Of a DNA stretch of 31,876 nt, positions 6,600 to 13,406 are shown piece after piece; positions within the stretch are counted from its first letter, which is position 1; every line of letters starts with the position of its first letter. Origin of the DNA: Lentisphaeraceae bacterium (GTDB taxonomy: Bacteria > Verrucomicrobiota > Kiritimatiellia > RFP12 > DVOR01); contig SFJE01000025.1 of NCBI GenBank assembly GCA_004555175.1, positions 1 through 31,876 of the forward strand. The letters are read 5' to 3'. Position numbers and translations under genes: made by a program. Below the pieces are notes generated by a model that saw only the letters and a program-made list of their open reading frames with translations, made no database searches and was not told the DNA's origin.

Positions 6600-8174
6600 A
6601 TGGCAAATCCGCAGCGTGTGCAAAAGGTGCCGCAGAGGGGGCTCGGCGTGGTAGCCGGGGTCCTGGTGGCGCTCTTTATGGGGCTATGGGTCTGGTTCGG
6701 GTGGCGCATTGAGCCGGAGGCTGGCGAGTTCGCCGTGCTGATGCGCAAGACGGGCAAGGATTTGCCAAGCGACTGCATCCTCGCGCCTGGGCCCGAGTAT
6801 AAGGGCATCCAGGAGGCGGTCCTCCCCGAAGGCCGCTACTTCCGCAATCCCTTCGTTTGGGATTGGCAATACTTCCGCGCCACGGATATTGCCGCCGGCC
6901 GCTTTGGCGTGCTCATTCGCAAGGATGGCAAGCCCCTGCCGCCCGGGGAGATTATCGCGCGCGATGGCACCAGCAAGGGGATTGTCCCGGAGGTGCTCGG
7001 CACCGGGCGCCACCGCATCAATCCCTATGCCTACGACCTGCGGCTCTACGACGACATTCGCATTCGCCCGGGCTATGTGGGCGTGGTGACGGCCTTGGTG
7101 GGCGCGGATGTCTTTGCCGAGGTTAAGCCGCAACTCGAGGAGCGCGGCTTCCTGGTGGCCGAGGGCTCCAAGGGCGTCCAGCGCAAGATCCTCAAGGAGG
7201 GCACGCACCGCCTCAACCCCTTCCTCTATGCCGTCTCGCTCGTCAACACGCAGAGCCAGCGCTTTGAGCTCTCGGGGAACGACGCCATCACCTTCCTCAC
7301 GCTCGATGGCTTCGTTGTCACGGCCGAGGGCACCTTGGAGTTCAACCTGGAGGAGGACAAAGTGGCCCTGCTGACCCAGGAGGTCGGCGATATGGATGAC
7401 ATTCTCCAGAAGCTCATCCTCCCCAGCGCTCGCGGCTTCTCGCGCATCGAAGGCAGCAAGAAGATGGCCACCGAGTTCATCGTGGGCAAGAGCCGCCAGG
7501 ACTTCCAGGACAAGCTCGAAGCCTACCTCCGCGAAATCTGCGCCCCGCGCGGCATCTCGCTTAACTCGGTGCTTATCCGCGACATCTTTGCCCCGCAATC
7601 CATCGCCGGCATTGTGCGCGATCGCGAACTCGCGGTCCAGGAGTCGCGCAAGATTGAGCAGCAGATTGTCCAGGCCGAGTCGCAGGCCGAGCTCGGGCGC
7701 CAGAAGGCCCTCGCCGCGCAGAACTCGGCCGTGGTGATGGAGCAGACCGCGCAGATCCAGGCCCGCATCGCCGCCGAACAGCGTAAGGCCGAGCAGACCA
7801 TCGCCGCCCAGGCCAAGCTCGATGTGGCCAAGGTGGCCTACGAGGCCGCCCTGCGCACGGCCGAGGCCAAGATGACCGCTGCCGAGGCCGAGCGCCGGGT
7901 CATCGAGGCGCGCACCAAGGCCTTTGCCGACGTCCTGCGCCAGGAGGTGAGCATCTATGGCAACGAGGCGGATTACGTCCGGATGAAGCTCTATGAGAAG
8001 ACGGCCCCGCGTGTGCAGTCGATCCTCGCCACGCCCGAAGCCGACGCGCCCTTCGGTCTGCCCCTGGGCGTGCAGTCCACTCCCGTCGTGCCCACGCCGG
8101 CGGCCCCCGTGCAGTCTACGCCGGCCCCTGCGCAATCAGTTCCCGCCACGCCGGCGGCCCCGGTCCAACCCTAA
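6600..8174 (+). CDS. SPFH/Band-7 membrane protein with triple N-terminal module (paralogue A)
   Basis: 524 residues; ATG at 6600 is 6 bases after GAGGAG. Residues 14-35 form one membrane span. Three tandem modules of about 58-60 residues follow (38-97, 98-155, 156-215), each built as GxxGVLxxKxG, LPPGEIIA, SKGIVPEVL, GRHRINPYAYD. Each resembles the first beta part of an SPFH domain. The SPFH/Band-7 body covers about 216-350, then a long Ala/Glu/Gln-rich coiled coil (about 355-475, AEQRKAEQTIAAQAKL), then a Pro/Ala/Val tail of repeated TPxAPVQSTP. Flotillin-like proteins oligomerise on membranes and scaffold microdomains or proteases; the specific partner is unknown. It sits 21 bases after the GH89 stop and 17 before its paralogue. 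Confidence 0.85.
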   Translation: MANPQRVQKVPQRGLGVVAGVLVALFMGLWVWFGWRIEPEAGEFAVLMRKTGKDLPSDCILAPGPEYKGIQEAVLPEGRYFRNPFVWDWQYFRATDIAAGRFGVLIRKDGKPLPPGEIIARDGTSKGIVPEVLGTGRHRINPYAYDLRLYDDIRIRPGYVGVVTALVGADVFAEVKPQLEERGFLVAEGSKGVQRKILKEGTHRLNPFLYAVSLVNTQSQRFELSGNDAITFLTLDGFVVTAEGTLEFNLEEDKVALLTQEVGDMDDILQKLILPSARGFSRIEGSKKMATEFIVGKSRQDFQDKLEAYLREICAPRGISLNSVLIRDIFAPQSIAGIVRDRELAVQESRKIEQQIVQAESQAELGRQKALAAQNSAVVMEQTAQIQARIAAEQRKAEQTIAAQAKLDVAKVAYEAALRTAEAKMTAAEAERRVIEARTKAFADVLRQEVSIYGNEADYVRMKLYEKTAPRVQSILATPEADAPFGLPLGVQSTPVVPTPAAPVQSTPAPAQSVPATPAAPVQP

Positions 8175-8191
8175 GGCGAAAGGAGAGCGCA

Positions 8192-10009
8192 ATGAAGCAG
8201 AAAGGAATCGTTGCTGTGTGCGTGCTCGTGGCCGTGTTGGCCACGGTGTGGGGCGTGTGGATGTGGTGCTTCTGCCGCATCGAGGTGCCGTCCGGCTGGA
8301 TGGCTATCGTCACGGCTAAGGTCGGCGAGGACCTCCCGCCCGGCGAAATCCTGGCCAACCCCGGGCAGAAGGGCGTCCTGCGCGAGCCCCTGACCGAGGG
8401 GCGCCACTTCCTCAACCCGATTGACTACGATTGGAAGCTCGTTCGCGCCCAGACCATCCCCGTGGGGAAGGTGGGCGTGGTCACCTCGAAGGTCGGCCGC
8501 GAGCTGCCTAATGGCGAAATCTTGGCGGCGGACGCGGCGAGCAAGGGCGTCTGGAAGGGCGTGTTGGGGCCGGGCACCTACCGCCTCAACCCTGAGGGCT
8601 ACACCCTGCAGGTGATGGACGCGATGAGCATTCCCGTGGGTTATGTGGGCATCGTCACCTCGCAGACTGGCGTACCGGCCAAGCCCGGCGCCTTCGCCCA
8701 GCGCGGCGAGAAGGGCGTCCTGGCCGAGGTGCTCCAGCCCGGGCTCTACTACATCAACCCGCGCGCCTATCAGGTGGACCTGGTGGAGGTGGGGATGAAC
8801 CAAGTCTCCATCATCGGCCGCACCGGCACCGTGGTCCTGACTAAGAACGTCGCCTCCAACGCCTCCAGCGCCCTCGATGAACTGCAGAGCTCGATGCTCA
8901 AGCAGCAGCAGAAGCGCCGCGAGGACTACGTCAACCGCAGCGAGAACCTGATGACCCAGGAGGACGTGAACTGCAACTTCGCCGCCTCCGGCGAGAAGAA
9001 CTCGGCCGCCCGCAACCGCCTCGCCAGCAAGCGTAAGGCCTCCTCCCTCTCCAAGCGCGCCGCATCGGCAGACGAGATGGTGGTCGCCGAGCCCCCGGAG
9101 GGGCTGGATGCCGCCTCACCCCTGCTACCGCGCTCGGCCGCCGCGCCCTCGGTCGATGTGCCGCTCTCGGATTCGGTCGCCTTCGGGATGAACCAGTTCG
9201 TCCAGTTCCCCTCCATCGATGGCTTCCAGATCCTCCTAGATATGACCGTGGAGTTCGAGCTCCTCCCCGAGCACATCGCCAAGATCTACATGCTCTACGG
9301 CGACCTCCCGGCTGTGGTCGACAAGATTATCCTCCCCCAGATCCTCTCCATCTCGCGGATGAAGGGCTCTTACTACAAGGCGCGCGACTTCATCGACGGT
9401 GAAGGGCGTATGAAGTTTCAGACCGAGATGACCGACGAGCTCAAGCGCACCCTCGGCGAGCGCGCCATCGTCGTCCACAACGCCATCATCCGCCACGTCG
9501 AGGTCCCCGCCGAAATCCTCTCCCCCATCCAGGCCGCCAGCGAGGCCAAGGAGCAGGACCTCACTAACCGCGAGCGTCAGAACACCGCCCGCAAGCAGGC
9601 CGAGCTCAACATCCGCATCGCCAAGGTCGATCAGCTGCGCAAGGAGGTTGAGCAGGAGACCGGCAAGAAGGTCGCCACCATCGCCGCCGACACCAAGCGC
9701 CTCACCGCCCAGCTCGAGGCCGAGGCCAAGCTCGCCGTTGCCCAGCTCGACCTCGAGCGCGCCAAGATCGAGGCCCAGACCACTCAACTCCTCGGTGAGG
9801 CGCAGGTCAAGGCCGACTTCCTTGTCTCCAACGAAGAGGCCCTGGGCATTCGCCGCCGCGCGGAGGTCTTCAAGAACCCCGCCACCTTGGCCGACCTCAC
9901 CCTCGTCGAGCAGCTCAATCCCGCCCTCTCCATCCGCCTCCTCCACGCCGGCGAGGGGACCCTCTGGACGGACCTCAAGGGTGCCGCCCTCTCCCTGCCG
10001 ACGAAGTAG
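8192..10009 (+). CDS. SPFH/Band-7 membrane protein with triple N-terminal module (paralogue B)
   Basis: 605 residues; AAAGGAGAG lies 6-14 bases before the ATG. One N-terminal span (about 5-27) is followed by three modules (31-89, 90-147, 148-207) clearly related to those of paralogue A, e.g. VGVVTSKVGRELPNGEILA and EVLQPGLYYINPRAY. An insertion of roughly 120 residues (about 208-330), rich in Ser, Ala, Lys and Asn, separates them from the Band-7 body (about 335-455, DGFQILLDMTVEFELLPE, ISRMKGSYYKARDFI). A Lys/Gln/Ala/Glu coiled coil follows (455-560), then a short C-terminal domain ending in LHAGEGTLWTDL. A hetero-oligomer with paralogue A is likely by inference from pairing. Last gene of the GH89 operon. 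Confidence 0.85.
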   Translation: MKQKGIVAVCVLVAVLATVWGVWMWCFCRIEVPSGWMAIVTAKVGEDLPPGEILANPGQKGVLREPLTEGRHFLNPIDYDWKLVRAQTIPVGKVGVVTSKVGRELPNGEILAADAASKGVWKGVLGPGTYRLNPEGYTLQVMDAMSIPVGYVGIVTSQTGVPAKPGAFAQRGEKGVLAEVLQPGLYYINPRAYQVDLVEVGMNQVSIIGRTGTVVLTKNVASNASSALDELQSSMLKQQQKRREDYVNRSENLMTQEDVNCNFAASGEKNSAARNRLASKRKASSLSKRAASADEMVVAEPPEGLDAASPLLPRSAAAPSVDVPLSDSVAFGMNQFVQFPSIDGFQILLDMTVEFELLPEHIAKIYMLYGDLPAVVDKIILPQILSISRMKGSYYKARDFIDGEGRMKFQTEMTDELKRTLGERAIVVHNAIIRHVEVPAEILSPIQAASEAKEQDLTNRERQNTARKQAELNIRIAKVDQLRKEVEQETGKKVATIAADTKRLTAQLEAEAKLAVAQLDLERAKIEAQTTQLLGEAQVKADFLVSNEEALGIRRRAEVFKNPATLADLTLVEQLNPALSIRLLHAGEGTLWTDLKGAALSLPTK

Positions 10010-10056
10010 TCCGCCGGCGATGCTCGCGTGCACGGTGGAAGAGCCTGGAAGATAAC

Positions 10057-12528
10057 GTGGCAAGCCGACAGCCGACAGCTGACAGCCGACAGCCGCTTGC
10101 GCGACGGATAACCGAGGGCTCAAAGGAAGCATTTCCCACGGCTCAGACGGGCAGAACACATCGAGCGCCAGCGCTGTCCGCTGTTGGCTGTCCGCTGTCG
10201 GCTACTAACCACTTGCCTTTAAGCGAACTGAAAGCTGCGCTGGCGGCGAACGAACTCACCTGCCTCACCGCGCCGCCGGGCACCGGCAAGACCACCGGCA
10301 TCCCGCCTGCGCTCTTGAACGAGCCTTGGCTGGCCGGGCAGAAGATTCTTGTCCTTGAGCCGCGCCGCCTGGCCGCTCGCCGCGCTGCGCAGTTCATCGC
10401 CAGCCAACTCGGCGAGGCGCCGGGGCAGACCGTCGGCTGGCAGGTCCGCCTAGAGCGCTGCGTCGGCCCTAAGACGCGCATTGAGTTCCTCACCGAGGGC
10501 CTCCTCGCCCGCCGCATCGTCGAGGATCCCGAACTCACTGGGGTGGGGGCCATCCTCTTCGACGAGTTTCACGAGCGCGCCTTGGCCCTTGATGTGGCCT
10601 TTGCCTTGGCCCGCGAGGTTCGCGACAGCCTCCGCCCCGACCTGCGGCTGCTGGTGATGTCGGCCACGCTTCAGGCGAATATCCTCCCTGGCGCGCGCTT
10701 CCTCTCCATTCCCGCCGTCGCCTATCCGGTCGACCTCCGCCACCTCGGCCCCCTCTCCCCCGTCGCAGCCATCCGCAAGGCCCTCGCCGAAGAGCGCGGC
10801 TCGATCCTCTGTTTCCTCCCGGGCGAGGGCGAAATCCGCCGCACCCAGGAGGCCCTCGAAGCTTCCGACCTCCCGCCGGGCGTGCGCGTCGCCCCGCTCT
10901 ATGCCGCTCTCGACCGCCGTGACCAGGATGATGCCGTCGCCCCGCCGCGCCCCGGCGAGCGCAAGATCGTCCTGGCCACCTCCATCGCCGAGAGTTCGCT
11001 GACCATCGAGGGCATCCGCGTGGTCGTCGATACGGGCCTGGCGCGCGTGCCTAAGTTCGCCCCGCGCAACGGCCTCACCCGCCTGGTCACCCAACGCATC
11101 CCCCTCGACCGCGCCACCCAGCGCGCCGGCCGCGCCGGTCGTCTCGAGCCCGGCGTCTGCTACCGTCTCTGGACCGAGGGCGAAAACCTCACCCTCCCGA
11201 AGGTCTCGCAGCCCGAAATCCTCGATGCCGACCTCTCCCAAGTGGCCCTTCTCTGCGCCGAGTGGGGCGCGCGCGACCTCCCCTGGCTCACCCCGCCGCC
11301 CCCCTCCGCCTGGAAGCGCGCCTGGGAGAGCCTCGCCGAACTCGGTGCCACCGACCCCGACGGTCGCCTCACCCCCCTCGGCCACGCGATGGCCGCCTTC
11401 CCGGTCCACCCCTGCCTCGCCGCAATGATGCTGCGTTTGCGGCCCATCGACCGCGCCGGCGGGGCCCTCCTCGCCGCCCTCTGCGCCGAGGGCGAGAAGC
11501 TCGCCCCCCTGCGCCAGCTGGCCAACTTCCACCGCGTCTTGGAGTGGACCCTGCGCGAGAAGCCGCGCGAGGTGTGGCGCTTGGCCGAACGCTGGGCCGG
11601 CGGCAATCCCACCCCGCGCCTCTCGGTCGACGCCCTCGCGCCCTATCTTATCTGGGCCTTCCCCGGCCATGTCGCCCGTCGGCGCGACCGCACCTCCGGC
11701 CGCTACCTCCTGGCCGCTGGCTTCGGTGCCATCCTCCCCCCCGATTCCCCCCTCATCAACGAGGAGTGGCTCCTCATCGTCCAAATGAGCGATGCCGATG
11801 CCGAAGCGGTCATCCGTTGGGCCCTCCCCCTCACGCCCGCCGACCTCGACCTCTGCCGCCGCACCACCGCCACCCGCATCGCCTGGGACAAGGCCGCCGG
11901 CCGCCTCATCGCCGCCGAAGAGGAGTCCATCGGCGCCATCGTCCTCAAGCGCCGCCCCTTGCGCGACATCCCCCCCGAAGCCCGCGAAGAGGCCGAACGC
12001 TGCCGCCTGCGCCACCAGGGCCTCCCCTGGTCGCGCGCCGCCGAAGAGCTCGCCCAGCGCATTGCCTTCCTCCGCCACACGCTCCCCGACACCCCCTGGC
12101 CCGACCTCTCCGAGGCCGCCCTCATCGACCGCCTCGCTCCCTTTCCCGAGATGCCGCTCGTTGAGCTCCTGCGCACCCTCCTCACCGAGTGCGGTCACCC
12201 GATGCGCGAGGTCGACACCCTCGCCCCCACCCATTACGCCCTGCCCGACGGTTCCCGCCTGTGCATCGACTACGCCGCCGACCAGCCCTTCGTCGCCGTC
12301 AAACTCCAACGCCTCTTCGGCCTTACCGCCTCCCCGCGGCTCGCCGGCGGCAAAGTCCCCCTCCTCTTCCACCTCCTCTCCCCCGCCCAGCGCCCCGTCC
12401 AAATCACGGCCGACCTCGCCTCCTTCTGGGCCAACGGCTACGCCATCGTCCGCAAAGACCTCCGCGGCCGCTACCCCAAACACCCCTGGCCCGAAGACCC
12501 CTCCCAACCCCTCCCGCCCCGCCATTAA
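10057..12528 (+). CDS. hrpB: ATP-dependent helicase HrpB (DEAH box)
   Basis: Up to 823 residues. Superfamily-2 motifs are in order: APPGTGKTT (Walker A), VLEPRRLAARRAA (Ia), DEFHERALALD (DEAH-type motif II, here DEFH), VMSATL (III), LATSIAESSLTIEGI (V) and QRAGRAGRLEPG (VI). The C-terminal HrpB-specific domain ends with the characteristic RGRYPKHPWPEDP. Family members are RNA-helicase-like DExH proteins of unclear task. The GTG at 10057 opens a region made of an intergenic-type repeat (10063-10093 and its inverted partner 10173-10203), so the first ~50 residues are doubtful. The family-like sequence begins at LPLSELKAAL, where a TTG at 10213 would give 771 residues; neither start has a good ribosome-binding site. 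Confidence 0.9.
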   Translation: MASRQPTADSRQPLARRITEGSKEAFPTAQTGRTHRAPALSAVGCPLSATNHLPLSELKAALAANELTCLTAPPGTGKTTGIPPALLNEPWLAGQKILVLEPRRLAARRAAQFIASQLGEAPGQTVGWQVRLERCVGPKTRIEFLTEGLLARRIVEDPELTGVGAILFDEFHERALALDVAFALAREVRDSLRPDLRLLVMSATLQANILPGARFLSIPAVAYPVDLRHLGPLSPVAAIRKALAEERGSILCFLPGEGEIRRTQEALEASDLPPGVRVAPLYAALDRRDQDDAVAPPRPGERKIVLATSIAESSLTIEGIRVVVDTGLARVPKFAPRNGLTRLVTQRIPLDRATQRAGRAGRLEPGVCYRLWTEGENLTLPKVSQPEILDADLSQVALLCAEWGARDLPWLTPPPPSAWKRAWESLAELGATDPDGRLTPLGHAMAAFPVHPCLAAMMLRLRPIDRAGGALLAALCAEGEKLAPLRQLANFHRVLEWTLREKPREVWRLAERWAGGNPTPRLSVDALAPYLIWAFPGHVARRRDRTSGRYLLAAGFGAILPPDSPLINEEWLLIVQMSDADAEAVIRWALPLTPADLDLCRRTTATRIAWDKAAGRLIAAEEESIGAIVLKRRPLRDIPPEAREEAERCRLRHQGLPWSRAAEELAQRIAFLRHTLPDTPWPDLSEAALIDRLAPFPEMPLVELLRTLLTECGHPMREVDTLAPTHYALPDGSRLCIDYAADQPFVAVKLQRLFGLTASPRLAGGKVPLLFHLLSPAQRPVQITADLASFWANGYAIVRKDLRGRYPKHPWPEDPSQPLPPRH
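10063..10203. repeat. Inverted pair of GACAGCC-rich repeats at the hrpB 5' end
   Basis: The 31-base arm 10063-10093 is built of GCCGACA/GCTGACA heptads. Its reverse complement matches 10173-10203 at 27 of 31 positions. About 80 bases separate the arms. Such low-complexity arms are typical of intergenic sequence and argue that the open frame here is not all coding. Confidence 0.85.
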
Positions 12529-12661
12529 CCCGGTGCCTACCCGCTTTACCGCCGCCGCTTTGTTTAGAAAAGGCGGATGAAGGCGCTAGCGAGGTCGGCC
12601 AGGGGGCTTTGGGCGGCAGGAAGGTCGCTCACTTGTATAAGGCCGAGGAGAATGCTCGGCA

Positions 12662-12799
12662 CCCCAATTGGCGTACTGGCCATTCCCCAATTGGGGGACA
12701 ACCTTGCCCTCGGGCGGAGGCAATCTAAGCCTCGGGCGAGGAAAACCAATAAGTCCACCTCTTAATTGAATTAACAGCACCTCTTAATTCCAATGAGAG
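12662..12799. repeat. Run of paired 22/23-base tandem units
   Basis: Three different units are each duplicated. CCCCAATTGG occurs at 12662 and 12685 (23 apart), CCTCGGGCG at 12708 and 12730 (22 apart), and CACCTCTTAATT at 12756 and 12778 (22 apart). Each pair contains palindromes: CCCCAATTGGGG, CCTCGGGCGAGG and TTAATTGAATTAA. The array lies downstream of hrpB and about 240 bases before glnK. Confidence 0.8.
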
Positions 12800-13000
12800 G
12801 CCCTGTTAATGATTGATCGTGGGGCAGATTACGGGATAACCCGAGGTAGACAAAAGTGTAAAGCGGGCGGAGGGTGTTTACATTTTTTGGCGAACAGGAG
12901 CGCGACTCGGGGGCGGAGAGGAGGTGTTTTGGACGTTGCAGAGCGTAATTAGCGGCCATCCGTTGTCTGCGGTCGACCTTACTTCGCATCGCAGCAGCTT

Positions 13001-13016
13001 TGGCATGGCAGTTGCA
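13001..13016 (+). promoter_or_regulatory. Sigma-54 (RpoN) promoter of glnK-amtB
   Basis: TGGCATGGCAGTTGCA matches the -24/-12 consensus TGGCAYRNNNNTTGCA at every fixed position, with GG and GC correctly 12 bases apart. Transcription should start near 13027, 17 bases before the ATG of the PII gene, with AAGGAG between. A sigma-54 promoter in front of glnK-amtB is the classical arrangement for nitrogen-limitation control by NtrC, so the match is supported by context. Confidence 0.85.
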
Positions 13017-13043
13017 ATTGGAGGTGTTTATTCAAGGAGTGCT

Positions 13044-13385
13044 ATGAAGCTCATTATTGCCTACATCAAACCCGAACGGGTGAACGCGGTCAAGCGCGAA
13101 CTCTTTGCCCGGGAGATTTACAAGCTCTCAATCACCAATGCCCTGGGCTGCGGCCAGCAGAAGGGCTATGTGGCGGCCTATCGCGGCACGCAGACGGAGG
13201 TGAACCTGTTGCACAAGGTGCGTCTGGCCATTGCGGTCAACGATGACTTTGTCGAGACCACCGTCGAGGCGATTATTGCCGGGGCGCGGACCGATACGAT
13301 TGGCGATGGCAAGATCTTTGTCTTGCCGATGGAAGCGTGCATCCGCATTCGCACGGGCGAACGCGGGGCTGCGGCAATTGGGTAA
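13044..13385 (+). CDS. glnK: Nitrogen regulatory PII protein (GlnK/GlnB family)
   Basis: 113 residues, the standard PII length. The ATG at 13044 follows AAGGAG at a short 4-base gap; in-frame sequence further upstream crosses the promoter and is not coding. PII signatures: MKLIIAYIKPERVNAVK at the N-terminus, the T-loop (residues 37-55) GQQKGYVAAYRGTQTEVN, and the C-terminal GDGKIFVLPMEACIRIRTGE. PII trimers sense 2-oxoglutarate and ATP/ADP, and GlnK types plug the AmtB channel. Tyr46 is kept, but residue 51, the uridylylated tyrosine of enterobacterial PII, is Thr. Uridylylation at the usual site is therefore not possible. The gene lies 21 bases upstream of amtB, supporting the GlnK assignment. 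Confidence 0.93.
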   Translation: MKLIIAYIKPERVNAVKRELFAREIYKLSITNALGCGQQKGYVAAYRGTQTEVNLLHKVRLAIAVNDDFVETTVEAIIAGARTDTIGDGKIFVLPMEACIRIRTGERGAAAIG

Positions 13386-13406
13386 GGCTTTGGGAGGACT
13401 TTGGTT

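Larger units (their letters stand above)
12529..13043. other. Long intergenic region upstream of glnK-amtB
   Basis: About 515 bases with no credible gene; a 62-codon frame (12577-12765) is just repeat translation. Contents from left to right: hairpin GCCGAG/CTCGGC (12642-12660); a run of paired ~22-base units (12662-12799); an inverted repeat TGTAAA (12857-12862) / TTTACA (12877-12882) followed by six T residues; and the sigma-54 promoter at 13001-13016. No clear NtrC-type dyad was found upstream of the promoter. Confidence 0.7.

Noticed and set aside
6684..8135. 483-codon minus-strand frame opposite the first SPFH gene
   Set aside because: No recognisable motif; the plus strand has a continuous SPFH protein with a good ribosome-binding site.
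10450..12525. 691-codon open frame antisense to hrpB
   Set aside because: It is Gly/Glu-rich low-complexity translation of a G+C-rich coding strand, with no domain or ribosome-binding site, and the plus-strand gene is clearly HrpB.
12577..12765. 62-codon frame downstream of hrpB
   Set aside because: It covers the paired 22-base palindromic units and encodes no recognisable protein.
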